A DNA stretch of 64,000 nucleotides from an uncultured Aquimarina sp. (GTDB taxonomy: Bacteria > Bacteroidota > Bacteroidia > Flavobacteriales > Flavobacteriaceae), in the NCBI GenBank assembly GCA_947501475.1, contig CANMWA010000005.1, positions 124,001-188,000 of the forward strand, written 5' to 3'. This document shows, one piece after another, positions 1-10,222 of this stretch. The number at the start of each line of letters is the position of its first letter. The first letter of the stretch is position 1. The notes beneath the pieces are model-generated. The model was not told where the DNA came from, did no database searches, and saw nothing but the letters and a program-made list of their open reading frames with translations. A program made the translations under genes and the position numbers.

Positions 1-378
1 AATCAGGGAGCTTTTGATTTTCAGACTAAGGACGTAGATGGAAAAGAACTTTATAAACAGGTTCTTGAAACGTCAAAATCCTGGAAAAATTCTGAAAACT
101 TAATGTATGTCGTTGGAGCTACAAAAGCCGAATTTTTATCAGATATTAGAAAAATAATACCCAATAGTTTTTTACTGGTTCCTGGGGTAGGAGCTCAAGG
201 CGGAAGTTTACAAGAAGTTTGTAAATACGGACTTAATGATGATAATGTAGGATTATTGATTAATTCATCAAGAGGTATAATCTATGCTTCAAACGGTTTG
301 GATTATGATAAAGCTGCTGCAAATAAAGCTTTAGAGCTTCAATCTGAAATGGAACAAATATTAAATAAAAAAAAATAA
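1..378 (+). CDS. pyrF: Orotidine 5'-phosphate decarboxylase, C-terminal part (enters from left edge)
   Basis: This is the end of the enzyme that decarboxylates OMP to UMP, the last step of pyrimidine synthesis in the cytosol. The frame is open from base 1, and 125 codons remain of a protein that is usually about 270 residues. VVGATK (fragment residues 37-42) and PGVGAQGG (61-68) are typical of the longer PyrF subtype, with a TIM-barrel phosphate-binding segment INSSRGI after them. The protein ends in a lysine-rich tail, and a 12-bp hairpin follows 30 bp downstream. The start and the catalytic DxKxxD region lie outside the window. Confidence 0.93.
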   Translation, partial: NQGAFDFQTKDVDGKELYKQVLETSKSWKNSENLMYVVGATKAEFLSDIRKIIPNSFLLVPGVGAQGGSLQEVCKYGLNDDNVGLLINSSRGIIYASNGLDYDKAAANKALELQSEMEQILNKKK

Positions 379-407
379 AGCGGTTTCAGCTTTTTCGTTT
401 CAACAAA

Positions 408-447
408 AAAAGAACAAAGATATTATGAAAAATACCTTTGTTCTTTT
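408..447. terminator. Bidirectional intrinsic terminator after pyrF
   Basis: AAAAGAACAAAG (408-419) pairs perfectly with CTTTGTTCTTTT (436-447). The A-run before and T-run after the stem let it serve both pyrF on the plus strand and the small gene that ends at 470 on the minus strand. Confidence 0.8.
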
Positions 448-469
448 AAAATTAAATTAAAGAACAGAA

Positions 470-586
470 TTAACGTCTATTCGCATTAAATACTTGTTTT
501 GCATATCCGTAAAGTCCATATACAATGAACACTACAAAAAATGTCATTATACCATAAATGATAATGTTTTGTAATTCTAAATTCAT
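470..586 (-). CDS. 38-residue single-span membrane peptide
   Basis: This is a complete small ORF, ATG at 586 to TAA at 470, too short for usual ORF cut-offs. It has a short polar start (MNLELQN), one hydrophobic helix of about 20 residues rich in I, F and V (residues 8-27), and a basic tail ending NANRR. That gives a predicted N-out/C-in anchor by the positive-inside rule. It is convergent with pyrF and shares its terminator. The layout resembles the small accessory subunits of respiratory or transport complexes, but nothing here identifies a partner. I do not recognise a family; the function is unknown. Confidence 0.6.
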   Translation of the reverse strand: MNLELQNIIIYGIMTFFVVFIVYGLYGYAKQVFNANRR

Positions 587-727
587 AGCCCCGTGTTTTT
601 AATTAATTATCCCTAATATAAGGACTTTTTGTTAAAAAACCTACTATTAAGTGTTTAATTATTAAGTATTTATGAGTTTTTTAGTATTTGTTTATCGTTG
701 TTGTAAAAACTCTTTTGAAGTAAATTT

Positions 728-1510
728 ATGAAATATATCGATCAATTAGGGAGAGAACTAGAACTCCTAAATACTCCTAGGCGTATTGTTTCTTTAGTGC
801 CCTCTCAAACCGAATTATTGGTAGCATTAGGGCTTCAAGATGCTATTGTAGGCGTTACAAAGTTTTGTGTGCATCCAAGTAATTTAAGAAAAGAAAAAAC
901 TATAGTTGGCGGCACCAAAAAAGTAAACTACAAGAAAATCAAAAAACTAAATCCAGATATTATTCTTTGTAATAAAGAAGAGAACACTAAGGATATTGTA
1001 GAAACATTACAAAATGAGTATACGGTTCATGTATCTGATATTTTTTCGATAAAAGATGCTTTATCGATGATCCAGCAGTATGGAGAGATCTTTAAAAAAG
1101 AAAATAAGGCGAATGTGCTTATTTCTAAAATAGAATCTGAACAAAAATCTTTTATTCAATCTTTGGCAAATAGTTCTTCAAAAAGAGTCGCTTATTTTAT
1201 ATGGAAGGATCCTTGGATAGCAGTGGGTAGAAATACATTTATTGATCACTTATTAGAGATCAATAATTTTGAGAATGTTTTTAAGGATAAAGATCGTTAT
1301 CCAGAGATTGCTGATGAAGAGATCAAATCACTAGATTTAATTCTATTATCTTCAGAGCCATATCCTTTTTCAAAAAAACATATCGCTGAAATACAAAAAA
1401 TTAATACCGATGCCAAAGTTGTATTAGTAGATGGAGAGTTTTTCTCATGGTACGGTTCTCGTTTGATTGATGCTTTTTCTTACTTCAAGAGTCTTCATGA
1501 ATCTATATAA
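728..1510 (+). CDS. Helical-backbone metal receptor (BtuF/FepB-like substrate-binding fold)
   Basis: The protein is 260 residues of the class III periplasmic binding fold (COG0614 type) used for cobalamin and iron chelates. The N-terminal signature PRRIVSLVPSQTELLVALG, then VVGVTKFC and NPDIILCNKEEN, match the first lobe; a long central helix (about residues 110-140) and a second lobe follow. It has no signal peptide or lipobox, so unlike true transport receptors it would stay in the cytoplasm. Such leaderless forms are common in Bacteroidota. No ABC permease or ATPase is beside it. A B12-related role would fit the B12-dependent mutase 4 kb downstream, but that is inference. Confidence 0.8.
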   Translation: MKYIDQLGRELELLNTPRRIVSLVPSQTELLVALGLQDAIVGVTKFCVHPSNLRKEKTIVGGTKKVNYKKIKKLNPDIILCNKEENTKDIVETLQNEYTVHVSDIFSIKDALSMIQQYGEIFKKENKANVLISKIESEQKSFIQSLANSSSKRVAYFIWKDPWIAVGRNTFIDHLLEINNFENVFKDKDRYPEIADEEIKSLDLILLSSEPYPFSKKHIAEIQKINTDAKVVLVDGEFFSWYGSRLIDAFSYFKSLHESI

Positions 1511-1559
1511 ATAGATACATTTCTATAAATACTGTTATGCTTATAATGTATTTGTAAAA

Positions 1560-1567
1560 TAAGTTTG
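1560..1567 (+). promoter_or_regulatory. Candidate -7 promoter box TAAGTTTG
   Basis: It matches the Bacteroidota primary-sigma box TAnnTTTG and lies 27 bp before the TTG start at 1595. No clear TTTG -33 box is seen. Confidence 0.4.
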
Positions 1568-1594
1568 TAGTTTTGAACACTAAACAATAAATCA

Positions 1595-2374
1595 TTGCTT
1601 AATTATTCCTTATTTCTACATGCTGAAAGTAAAGAATGGGTAACTTTTGTTCATGGAGCAGGTGGTAGTTCTTCTATCTGGTTTAAACAAGTTCGCGAAT
1701 TTCGAAAACACTTTAATGTACTATTATTAGATCTTAGAGGACACGGTAACTCAAAACCTGTATTAAAAGATGCTTTTAATTCTAAATATACTTTTGATTC
1801 TATAACAGAAGATATTGTAAAAGTAATAGATAAAGAACATATAAAGGATTCTCATTTTGTGGGCATATCTTTAGGGACCATATTAATTAGAAATTTGGCA
1901 GAGAAATATCCAGGTCGTGTAAAAAGTATGATTATGGGTGGGGCAATTATGAAACTAAACTTTAGATCACAGGTTTTGATACAATTAGGGGTTGTTTTTA
2001 AATCTATAATCCCATATATGTTATTATATAAGTTGTTTGCATTCATTATAATGCCCAAAAAGAATCATAAACAATCTAGATTGCTTTTTGTTAACGAAGC
2101 AAAAAAATTATATCAAAAAGAATTTGTACGTTGGTTTAGACTTACTTCAGAAATTAATCCTTTATTACGTTTTTTTAGAGCAAAAGATATTAAAATACCA
2201 ACCTTATATGTTATGGGAGAAGAAGATTATCTTTTTCTGCCATCGGTGCAAAAAGTAGTTGCTTCGCATCAATTATCTAGACTTTTTGTAATTAAAAATT
2301 CTGGGCATGTAGTCAATGTAGAACAACCAGAGGTTTTTAATAAAGAAACGATTGCATTTATAGAGCAATCTTAA
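1595..2374 (+). CDS. Alpha/beta hydrolase
   Basis: This is a 259-residue cytosolic alpha/beta hydrolase. The oxyanion region is FVHGAGGSSSIW (residues 18-29), the nucleophile elbow is GISLG with Ser92, the likely acid is Asp211 in GEEDYLF, and the catalytic His is His238 in NSGHVVNVEQPE. All three members of the triad are therefore present. The frame is closed upstream by TGA at 1574 and holds no ATG before the fold begins, so the TTG at 1595 is the only plausible start. The substrate cannot be read from the sequence. It is convergent with the next gene, with one base between the stop codons. Confidence 0.85.
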   Translation: MLNYSLFLHAESKEWVTFVHGAGGSSSIWFKQVREFRKHFNVLLLDLRGHGNSKPVLKDAFNSKYTFDSITEDIVKVIDKEHIKDSHFVGISLGTILIRNLAEKYPGRVKSMIMGGAIMKLNFRSQVLIQLGVVFKSIIPYMLLYKLFAFIIMPKKNHKQSRLLFVNEAKKLYQKEFVRWFRLTSEINPLLRFFRAKDIKIPTLYVMGEEDYLFLPSVQKVVASHQLSRLFVIKNSGHVVNVEQPEVFNKETIAFIEQS

Positions 2375-2375
2375 T

Positions 2376-2558
2376 TTAAACAGATTGAGATTGACTTTCG
2401 ATTTTCTTTATTTGATTTAAGATCTCGGTTGCCTTTATATGCAATTGATCACTTTTATTTTTATCTGTAAGTGCTGTTTTGTATGCGCTTTTCATAAGCT
2501 TACAATAGCTATACTGTAATTTCTGTAATTCAGTTTTATGTTTTAACCAGGCAAACAT
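2376..2558 (-). CDS. Lacal_2735 family small protein
   Basis: This is a 60-residue, highly charged, helical protein that begins MFAWLKHKTELQKLQ and continues with a tract of alternating lysine and glutamate. The length and the opening W/F-L-K-K then leucine-rich coiled-coil pattern fit the Lacal_2735 family of small cytosolic flavobacterial proteins of unknown function. A TACCTTTG promoter box lies 24 bp upstream, which supports it being a real gene. It ends tail-to-tail with the hydrolase. Confidence 0.75.
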   Translation of the reverse strand: MFAWLKHKTELQKLQYSYCKLMKSAYKTALTDKNKSDQLHIKATEILNQIKKIESQSQSV

Positions 2559-2581
2559 TTTTCCTCTTTGTGCTTTAATTA

Positions 2582-2589
2582 CAAAGGTA
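2582..2589 (-). promoter_or_regulatory. -7 promoter box TACCTTTG for the Lacal_2735 gene
   Basis: Read on the minus strand, this is an exact TAnnTTTG box 24 bp before the ATG at 2558. Confidence 0.55.
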
Positions 2590-2717
2590 CTGGATAATAA
2601 AAGTAGGGTTTCTTAATAATGAGTTAACGTAGCCTAAAGTTGTGATAAATATAACATTAACGCTTTAACTAATGTTTAAGTGTTTCTATATATATTAATA
2701 AAGAAAAATAAGGTGTT

Positions 2718-3431
2718 TTAGTCTTGTAATGCAAATACTCTTCTAAGTAAATCAGTAGTTCGAGAACTAAATTTTGTTCTTATTTCTTTTTCCTCTACAG
2801 CAATCATTGTATAAACACCTTTTAATGCTTGTTTAGTGACATAATCGGTAAGATCTGGATTCACATTATTGGTTAACGGAAGCGCATTATATTTTCTGAT
2901 AATGTTTGACCAAATTTTATCGGCCCCAACTTTTGAAAATGATCGATTAATCACTGGATTAAATTTTGCATACAATGCTCTGTTTGTTTTGTTGTTTAAA
3001 TATTGTGTTGCAGCATTATTACTCCCTAAAAGAATTTGTTTAGCATCAGTAAATGTAATTTGCTTTACAGCACTAACAAATATAGGGGTAGCTTCTTTAA
3101 CGGCATCTTCTGCAGCTCTATTAATGGCTTTTAGGCCTTCATCTGCCAGTTTTCCTAATCCAACATCTCTTAGAGTTTTATCTACTTTCTGTAATTCCTG
3201 TGGAAGAAGAATCTTAACCAATTGATTTCTATAAAAACCATCTTTTAAAGTAAGTTTATTTACTTGCTTGTCGATACCATTATCCAAAGCTTGTCGTAAA
3301 CCATTGGCAATGTCAATATTGCTTATGCCAAATCCTCCACCCGTAGTTTGGGGTAAATTATTAACAACTTGTTGAAGTTCTGCACAGCTAGAGAAAAGTA
3401 AGATTGTAAATATGAGGGCAATTTTTTTCAT
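2718..3431 (-). CDS. DUF4197 lipoprotein
   Basis: This is a 237-residue exported lipoprotein. The signal peptide ends in the lipobox FSSC with lipidated Cys16. The rest is helical and matches DUF4197: blocks around NGLRQALDNGIDKQVNKL, ILLPQELQKV, ITFTDAKQILLG and the closing YTMIAVEEKEIR region. The family is common in Bacteroidota and proteobacteria, with no established biochemical role. It is divergent from the PqqB-like lipoprotein gene, with start codons 37 bp apart, so the two probably share a promoter region. Confidence 0.88.
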   Translation of the reverse strand: MKKIALIFTILLFSSCAELQQVVNNLPQTTGGGFGISNIDIANGLRQALDNGIDKQVNKLTLKDGFYRNQLVKILLPQELQKVDKTLRDVGLGKLADEGLKAINRAAEDAVKEATPIFVSAVKQITFTDAKQILLGSNNAATQYLNNKTNRALYAKFNPVINRSFSKVGADKIWSNIIRKYNALPLTNNVNPDLTDYVTKQALKGVYTMIAVEEKEIRTKFSSRTTDLLRRVFALQD

Positions 3432-3467
3432 AATTTCTTGCTAGATTTGATATTAGATATGGTAAAT

Positions 3468-4424
3468 ATGAAATCAAATTTAATTTTTTTAATAGGATAT
3501 CTTTTAATTATTTCATGTAAAAATGAAAAAAAACAAATAGAGAGTAATATTGACCCACGAATAAAACCAGATCAGTACATCACTATATTAGGTATTGCAC
3601 AAGATGGAGGATTTCCACATATTAATAATACAAAAGAATTTCTGGCAGTAAAGAATGGGGAAACAAAAAAAGAATTAGTCGTTTCACTTGGAGTAATAGA
3701 TCGTAAGGAGCATAAGAAGTTTTTATTTGAAGCTACTCCGGATATGCCCGAACAATTGGCAACCCTTGATAGTAAACATTTACATGGCCAAACTATTATT
3801 AATGGTGTTTTTTTAACCCACGCTCATATGGGGCATTATACAGGCTTAATGCATTTTGGAAGAGAGGCTATGGGGGCCAATAATGTGCCTATATATGCAA
3901 TGCCAAAGATGAAATCTTTTTTAGAGAAAAACGGCCCATGGTCTCAGTTAATTAACTTGAATAATATACATATACAATCAATCGTTGCCGATACTGTAGT
4001 CGAAATAACTAATAATATCAAGGTTACTCCTTTTTTGGTACCGCATAGAGATGAGTATTCTGAGACTGTTGGATATAAAATCATGGGTAATAATAAATCA
4101 GCATTGTTTATTCCTGATATTAATAAATGGTCGTTTTGGACAAAAAATATCATAGATGAAGTAAAAAAAGTCGATTATGCATTTATTGATGCTACATTCT
4201 TTAAGGATGGAGAAATCCCGAGGCCGATGTCTGAAGTTCCACACCCTTATATTGAAGAAACCATAGATTTATTTAAAGAAGAATCTAGAACTGTAAAATC
4301 CAAAATAATATTCATCCATTTTAATCACTCTAATCCTGTTATCAATAAAAAAAATAAGGAAAGATTAGCATTAGAAAAAGAAGGCTATAAATTTGCAAAT
4401 ACTGGCGATGTTTTTGCACTATGA
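3468..4424 (+). CDS. Metallo-beta-lactamase-fold hydrolase, PqqB-like lipoprotein
   Basis: This is a 318-residue exported MBL-fold hydrolase. Counting from ATG 3468, the lipobox ends at Cys17 (LLIISC). The metal motif is THAHMGHYTG with His118, His120 and His123; the usual HxHxDH aspartate is replaced by Met, as in PqqB-type proteins. Later ligands are likely in the VPHRDEYSETVG and IFIHFNHSNP segments. ATG at 3459 and TTG at 3438 are also in frame, but only the 3468 start gives a clean signal peptide. No pqq genes are nearby, so PQQ synthesis is unlikely. The 3' end overlaps purU by 6 bp, tail to tail. Confidence 0.8.
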   Translation: MKSNLIFLIGYLLIISCKNEKKQIESNIDPRIKPDQYITILGIAQDGGFPHINNTKEFLAVKNGETKKELVVSLGVIDRKEHKKFLFEATPDMPEQLATLDSKHLHGQTIINGVFLTHAHMGHYTGLMHFGREAMGANNVPIYAMPKMKSFLEKNGPWSQLINLNNIHIQSIVADTVVEITNNIKVTPFLVPHRDEYSETVGYKIMGNNKSALFIPDINKWSFWTKNIIDEVKKVDYAFIDATFFKDGEIPRPMSEVPHPYIEETIDLFKEESRTVKSKIIFIHFNHSNPVINKKNKERLALEKEGYKFANTGDVFAL

Positions 4425-5273
4425 AAAGATTACGGTTTTATTATTATATACCAAAACCTTTCTTTCAATATGATGTTTAATAGCACGCGATAATACGATT
4501 TTTTCAAGATCTCTTCCTTTTAAAATAAAATGTTGTACGTTATGAATATGTGACACCCGAACTACCTCTTGTTCAATGATTGGTCCTTCATCTAGATCTG
4601 AAGTAACATAATGACTGGTAGCTCCAATAATTTTCACCCCTCTTTCATAAGCTGAATGATAAGGTTTTGCACCAGGGAATGCTGGTAGAAAAGAATGATG
4701 AATGTTTATAATCTTATTCGGAAACTGATCTACAAAATTAGCCGAAAGGATTTGCATATATCTTGCTAAAACAATAAAATCGATTTTATGCTTTTTGAGT
4801 GTTTTTAGTTGTTCGTTTTCAGCTTCAACTTTATTTTTTTTGGTAACAGGAATATGTTTAAAAGGAATATTAAAAGCATCAGCAATGGGTTTAAGATCAT
4901 TGTGATTGCTTATAATGATTGGTATTTTAATTTGCAATTCTCCCGAGGCGTATCTTCCTAATATATCATAAAGACAGTGATCATATTTAGATACAAAAAG
5001 TGCCATATTTGGTTTTTTATCGGGATCATACATCTCCCAATGCATATTATAATTCTTAGCTATTTCTTCATTAAAAGCTTCTTTGAATTGTATGATTTTT
5101 TCTTCATCCTTATCAAACTCACATTCTGATCGCATAAAAAACTCCTCCAGTTCTCGATCAACATACTGATCTATGTAGGTGATATTTCCTTTTTTTGCTA
5201 AAATAAAATTAGTTACTGTAGCAATGATTCCTTTTTTATCTGGACAGTTGATTAATAAGGTTGTTTTTTTCAT
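4419..5273 (-). CDS. purU: Formyltetrahydrofolate deformylase
   Basis: PurU hydrolyses 10-formyl-THF to THF and formate, which balances the one-carbon pool and supplies formate for PurT. An N-terminal ACT domain (residues 1-80, LLINCPDKKGIIATVTNFI) is followed by a formyltransferase domain (about 85-284) with the catalytic block INIHHSFLPAFPGAKPY and the Asp in DLDEGPIIEQE. At 284 residues it is full length. It is a single gene without purine genes beside it. Confidence 0.95.
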   Translation of the reverse strand: MKKTTLLINCPDKKGIIATVTNFILAKKGNITYIDQYVDRELEEFFMRSECEFDKDEEKIIQFKEAFNEEIAKNYNMHWEMYDPDKKPNMALFVSKYDHCLYDILGRYASGELQIKIPIIISNHNDLKPIADAFNIPFKHIPVTKKNKVEAENEQLKTLKKHKIDFIVLARYMQILSANFVDQFPNKIINIHHSFLPAFPGAKPYHSAYERGVKIIGATSHYVTSDLDEGPIIEQEVVRVSHIHNVQHFILKGRDLEKIVLSRAIKHHIERKVLVYNNKTVIFS

Positions 5274-5554
5274 TCTAATACATGTTTTCCATCGATAAAC
5301 TTACTATTATTAGAATGATTTATGCAATAATTTTGACTAAACGTAATGAGATTAATGCTGTTTTTAATCAATTGGAAATGTAAATGGGTTTTTGATACAT
5401 AATTTTCAAAAAACACACTATAAATAGTACTGAATTTGAACTATAGATAATGGAAAGTCTTAAAGGGTTAAATAAATTATATAATTCTAAAAAAATAATC
5501 CTTTTTGGTGCGTATTTCGTAAATTAGCAGCATTAAAACTACTATTTATTGCCA

Positions 5555-8500
5555 ATGGAACAAATTGCACCTTATACACCCAAGAATAAAGTAAGAATCG
5601 TTACTGCAGCATCCTTATTTGATGGACATGATGCAGCAATCAATATCATGCGTCGAATTATACAATCTACTGGAGTAGAAGTAATACACCTTGGGCATGA
5701 TCGTAGTGTAGAAGAAGTAGTTAATTGTGCAATCCAGGAAGATGCTAATGCAATTGCAATGACTTCTTACCAAGGCGGGCATAATGAATACTTTAAGTAT
5801 ATGTATGATTTGCTCAAGGAAAAAGGAGCAGAACATATCAAAATATTTGGAGGCGGTGGTGGAGTGATTTTACCAGAAGAGATCAAGGAATTAATGGAGT
5901 ACGGAATCACAAGAATATACTCTCCTGATGATGGTAGAGAACTTGGGCTTCAAGGAATGATCAATGATCTGGTTAAAAGGTCAGATTTTCCTATAGGAAA
6001 TATTCTTAATGGAGAAGTAGATCATTTAGCCGAAAAAGAAATAGGATCGATTGCAAGAGTAATTTCGGCAGCAGAAAATTTTCCTGAAATAGCCAAGGAT
6101 ACTTTAGACGAAATTCATAAAAAAAATAAAACTTCTAGGACTCCTGTGCTCGGAATCACAGGTACCGGGGGTGCAGGTAAATCTTCGCTAGTAGATGAGT
6201 TAGTTCGTCGCTTTTTAATTGATTTTCCCGATAAAACAATCGGATTAATTTCAGTAGATCCATCCAAACGTAAAACAGGAGGAGCATTATTAGGAGACCG
6301 AATTAGAATGAATGCGATCAATTCTCCTAGAGTATATATGCGTTCTTTGGCAACCCGACAGTCAAACTTAGCATTGTCAAAATATGTTGCAGAAGCTATA
6401 GAGGTACTTAAAGCAGCAGAGTTTGATCTGATTATTCTCGAAACTTCAGGAATAGGACAATCTGATACCGAAATTTTAGAACATAGTGATACGTCATTGT
6501 ATGTAATGACTCCAGAATTTGGGGCGGCCACACAGCTCGAAAAAATCGACATGTTAGACTTTGCAGATTTGGTGGCAATCAATAAATTTGATAAAAGGGG
6601 CTCATTAGACGCATTACGTGATGTAAAAAAGCAGTATATGCGCAATCATAACTTATGGGATACACCGCAAGATGATTTGCCAGTTTATGGTACGATTGCA
6701 TCACAGTTCAATGACCCAGGAATGAATACGCTTTATAAGGCGATAATGGATAAGGTGGTCGAGAAAACAGGAGCTGATCTTAAGTCTGATTTTCATATCT
6801 CTAAAGAAATGTCAGAAAAGATATTTGTAATCCCACCAAGTCGAACCCGATACCTGTCTGAAATTGCCGAAAGTAATAGAGCATATGACAAAAGGGTTGA
6901 TACTCAAGTTGAGGTAGCTCAAAAATTGTATGGAATCTATAAAACGATTTGTAGTGTAGCCGAGGTGAATTTTATAGGCTTATCTAAAAATGGAATCGAA
7001 GATGAAACGCTTCGAAATACAATAAGTGATGATAATACAGCTTTTTTAAAATTATTGTTGGCAGAGTTTGATAGAGTAAAACTTAACCTGGATCCTTATA
7101 ATTGGGAAATTATTACAGGATGGGCTGCAAAAGTTAAGAAATATAAAGACCCAATCTATTCGTTTAAAGTTCGTGATAAAGAAATTAAGATCGAAACCCA
7201 CACTGAGTCCTTATCACATACGCAAATCCCTAAAGTTTCCTTACCAAAATATCAAGCCTGGGGTGACATTCTGTTATGGTCTCTACAAGAAAATGTACCA
7301 GGAGAGTTTCCTTATGCTTCTGGATTGTATCCATTTAAACGTACAGGAGAAGATCCAACACGAATGTTTGCAGGTGAAGGTGGGCCAGAAAGAACCAATA
7401 GACGTTTTCACTATGTAAGTTTAGGGATGCCAGCCAAACGTTTATCTACGGCATTTGATTCGGTAACTTTATATGGTAACGACCCTGATCACAGACCTGA
7501 TATCTATGGTAAAATAGGTAATGCAGGGGTGTCTATTTGCTGTTTGGATGATGCCAAAAAGCTATATTCTGGTTTTGATTTGACACATGCAATGACATCA
7601 GTAAGTATGACTATTAATGGTCCTGCACCGATGTTGCTAGGGTTCTTTATGAATGCAGCGATAGACCAAAATTGCGAAAAATATATTAAAGAAAATGATC
7701 TAGAAGCCGAAGTAGAAGCAAAAATTAAGAAAATATATAAAGATAAAGGCACCGAACGCCCACAATATCAAGGAGAATTACCAGAAGGTAATGATGGCCT
7801 TGGATTAATGTTACTTGGGATTACAGGAGATCAGGTATTGCCTGAAACTATTTATAATGAAATTAAAGCCACTACCTTAAATACAGTTCGTGGTACAGTG
7901 CAGGCAGATATTCTAAAAGAAGATCAAGCACAGAATACCTGTATTTTCTCTACAGAATTTGCATTGCGATTAATGGGAGATGTACAAGAATATTTTATAG
8001 AAGAACAAGTAAGGAATTTTTATTCGGTGTCTATCTCAGGGTACCATATTGCCGAGGCTGGTGCAAATCCAATTACTCAGTTAGCATTAACACTAGCTAA
8101 TGGATTTACTTATGTAGAGTATTACTTAAGTCGTGGTATGGATATCAATAAGTTTGGTCCTAACCTATCATTCTTCTTTTCTAATGGTATTGACCCAGAA
8201 TATGCAGTGATTGGTCGTGTAGCTCGTAAAATATGGGCAAAAGCTTTAAAACATAAATATGTTGCTAATCCAAGAGCACAGATGTTAAAATACCACATTC
8301 AGACTTCTGGTCGTTCTTTACATGCTCAAGAAATAGATTTTAATGATATTCGTACAACGCTTCAAGCCTTGTATGCAATCTATGATAACTGTAATTCTTT
8401 ACATACCAATGCCTATGATGAAGCGATAACAACACCAACTGAAGAATCTGTGCGTAGAGCTATGGCTATACAGTTGATTATCAATAAAGAATTAGGTCTT

Positions 8501-8989
8501 GCCAAAAATGAAAACCCAATCCAGGGATCTTTTATTATTGAAGAACTGACAGATTTGGTAGAAGAAGCTGTATTAATAGAGTTTGATAGAATTACAGAAC
8601 GTGGAGGCGTACTTGGAGCTATGGAAACGATGTATCAACGTAGTAAGATCCAGGAGGAGAGCCTATATTATGAAACCTTAAAACATAATGGAAAGTTTCC
8701 TATTATTGGCGTAAACACATTTTTAAGCTCAAAAGGCTCACCAACAGTAACACCAGGTGAAGTCATTCGTGCTACCGAAGAAGAAAAACAATATCAGATC
8801 ACTATGCTTAATGAACTGCATAAAGGCAATGCAGATAACACGACTAACTTATTAAGAGATTTACAACAAAAAGCAATCAGTAACCAAAATATTTTTGAAG
8901 CATTAATGGAAGTCTGTAAAAAATGTTCTTTAGGTCAAATTACTGCTGCTTTATTTGAAGTAGGTGGGCAGTATAGAAGAAATATGTAA
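5555..8989 (+). CDS. icmF: Fused isobutyryl-CoA/methylmalonyl-CoA-type mutase with built-in G-protein chaperone (IcmF)
   Basis: This is a 1144-residue adenosylcobalamin-dependent acyl-CoA carbon-skeleton mutase. Order: a B12-binding domain at residues 10-145 with DGHDAA (His25 as lower cobalt ligand); a MeaB-like GTPase from about 200 with [29 protein letters not shown] and NKFDKRG; then a TIM-barrel mutase from about 566 with [27 protein letters not shown]. This order defines IcmF. It interconverts isobutyryl- and n-butyryl-CoA, and some members use pivalyl- or isovaleryl-CoA; the sequence alone does not settle the substrate. ATG at 5555 is preferred over the in-frame TTG at 5549. It stands alone, without mutase subunit or epimerase genes. 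Confidence 0.93.
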   Translation: MEQIAPYTPKNKVRIVTAASLFDGHDAAINIMRRIIQSTGVEVIHLGHDRSVEEVVNCAIQEDANAIAMTSYQGGHNEYFKYMYDLLKEKGAEHIKIFGGGGGVILPEEIKELMEYGITRIYSPDDGRELGLQGMINDLVKRSDFPIGNILNGEVDHLAEKEIGSIARVISAAENFPEIAKDTLDEIHKKNKTSRTPVLGITGTGGAGKSSLVDELVRRFLIDFPDKTIGLISVDPSKRKTGGALLGDRIRMNAINSPRVYMRSLATRQSNLALSKYVAEAIEVLKAAEFDLIILETSGIGQSDTEILEHSDTSLYVMTPEFGAATQLEKIDMLDFADLVAINKFDKRGSLDALRDVKKQYMRNHNLWDTPQDDLPVYGTIASQFNDPGMNTLYKAIMDKVVEKTGADLKSDFHISKEMSEKIFVIPPSRTRYLSEIAESNRAYDKRVDTQVEVAQKLYGIYKTICSVAEVNFIGLSKNGIEDETLRNTISDDNTAFLKLLLAEFDRVKLNLDPYNWEIITGWAAKVKKYKDPIYSFKVRDKEIKIETHTESLSHTQIPKVSLPKYQAWGDILLWSLQENVPGEFPYASGLYPFKRTGEDPTRMFAGEGGPERTNRRFHYVSLGMPAKRLSTAFDSVTLYGNDPDHRPDIYGKIGNAGVSICCLDDAKKLYSGFDLTHAMTSVSMTINGPAPMLLGFFMNAAIDQNCEKYIKENDLEAEVEAKIKKIYKDKGTERPQYQGELPEGNDGLGLMLLGITGDQVLPETIYNEIKATTLNTVRGTVQADILKEDQAQNTCIFSTEFALRLMGDVQEYFIEEQVRNFYSVSISGYHIAEAGANPITQLALTLANGFTYVEYYLSRGMDINKFGPNLSFFFSNGIDPEYAVIGRVARKIWAKALKHKYVANPRAQMLKYHIQTSGRSLHAQEIDFNDIRTTLQALYAIYDNCNSLHTNAYDEAITTPTEESVRRAMAIQLIINKELGLAKNENPIQGSFIIEELTDLVEEAVLIEFDRITERGGVLGAMETMYQRSKIQEESLYYETLKHNGKFPIIGVNTFLSSKGSPTVTPGEVIRATEEEKQYQITMLNELHKGNADNTTNLLRDLQQKAISNQNIFEALMEVCKKCSLGQITAALFEVGGQYRRNM

Positions 8990-9103
8990 ACAGATGTATT
9001 AACCAATTTCTAGATTGAAATGTTAAGAAATAACTTCTGAGTATCAGGAAATATATTCAGGATGATTGAAATTTCAATATCTTTAAGCTTAAATTTTTAA
9101 GCT

Positions 9104-10222
9104 GTGTTTAATACTATAGAATATACCATTACTGCTATTGTTTGTCTTATTTCGGCAGTAATCATTCAGCGTATATTTAACAAAGAAAAACGAAGAGGTT
9201 CTGATCCAAAAGCAATCCAGGGGATTAAATGGTTCGGACTAGCAATATTTGTTTGGGGTATAGGAGCTTTGGTAAATCTAATTATGGTGGTAGTATTACA
9301 ATGGCCTTCTACTAATAAACTACTTATTTATTTCGGAGTATTAATTTCGCTAGCTAACTCCTTATTTATCATATTGTCTCTTCCGTCTATAGAACATCCT
9401 CAAAAACCAGGAATCGTAGTTCGATTAGTACAACGTTTTAGTGTGAGTGAATTTGTAGGCCTGTTTTTCGGAGTGCTAGGAATGATCACTTTTGTTTTTA
9501 TTGCAACGTCTTATGGTAATCCAGAAATTAGTAACAACTTTATCTGGTTAATCGATATTCCGATTTCAATTTTGGTGGCAATTTCTTTGCTATACGAACT
9601 CAATAAAGCTTTTGTTGGTAGACAGATGAAGTTTATGTATCTACCTACTTTTGCATTATTTGTATTAATCGTTATAGCGGTTTCGCATCGAATGATTCCA
9701 CAGGATAGGGTATTGCAATTTATGGATCAAGAATTTTGGAGTGTGTTAGGAAGTATCACAGCTATTTCTTTTAAATTTCTTTTCATTCTATTGTTTTCAA
9801 TTCTTTTATATAGCTGGAAATTCCTTTCAGAAAAAGAACAACAACAAAGTTTAGCGCAAAAACTAGAGATAAAAAATACTAAACTTTTAAAAGAAAACGA
9901 GCAACTGCTACTTGCAAACGAAAGCCATTTGGATACCATCAAAACCCTAAAAAATAATCTTAAAACCCTAAAGTCAACGTCAAAGATTGAACTTTCTGAT
10001 AGACAAAAAGAAGTTCTAGGGTACCTTTCATATTTTGGTAATAATAAATCGTACACAGAAATTGCACAAGAAATGCATATTAGCGCAGATGGATTTCAAA
10101 CACATATTCATCAAATAAAAAAGATGCTCAATATAAGCGGAGCAGGTGGTAAAGAACAATTGATAGCATTTGCAAAAGCTAACGGGTTTCTTAAGTTTAC
10201 GTCATTAAAAGATGATACGTAA
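9104..10222 (+). CDS. Membrane-anchored LuxR-type transcription regulator
   Basis: The protein is 372 residues: an N-terminal half (about 5-240) of six or seven hydrophobic segments, a coiled coil (about 245-290, rich in K, E, L and N), and a C-terminal helix-turn-helix (about 298-365, starting LSDRQKEVLGYLSYFG and ending in a second helix VQTHIHQIKKML-like). This suggests a one-component sensor that reads the membrane or outside and binds DNA from the membrane. The start is GTG; no ATG is available before the first helix. A 12-bp palindrome TTTAAGCTTAAA at 9082-9093 lies just before the start. The symporter gene follows 92 bp downstream. Confidence 0.75.
   Translation: MFNTIEYTITAIVCLISAVIIQRIFNKEKRRGSDPKAIQGIKWFGLAIFVWGIGALVNLIMVVVLQWPSTNKLLIYFGVLISLANSLFIILSLPSIEHPQKPGIVVRLVQRFSVSEFVGLFFGVLGMITFVFIATSYGNPEISNNFIWLIDIPISILVAISLLYELNKAFVGRQMKFMYLPTFALFVLIVIAVSHRMIPQDRVLQFMDQEFWSVLGSITAISFKFLFILLFSILLYSWKFLSEKEQQQSLAQKLEIKNTKLLKENEQLLLANESHLDTIKTLKNNLKTLKSTSKIELSDRQKEVLGYLSYFGNNKSYTEIAQEMHISADGFQTHIHQIKKMLNISGAGGKEQLIAFAKANGFLKFTSLKDDT

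Noticed and set aside
2869..3225. 118-codon plus-strand ORF
   Set aside because: It lies wholly inside the DUF4197 gene on the opposite strand and has no family features; an antisense shadow.
3438..3467. Longer start of the PqqB-like gene
   Set aside because: The first ten codons would precede a good lipoprotein signal peptide and include no better start signal.
6115..6645. 176-codon minus-strand ORF inside icmF
   Set aside because: Antisense to the IcmF G-domain; its length reflects the codon bias of the real gene.
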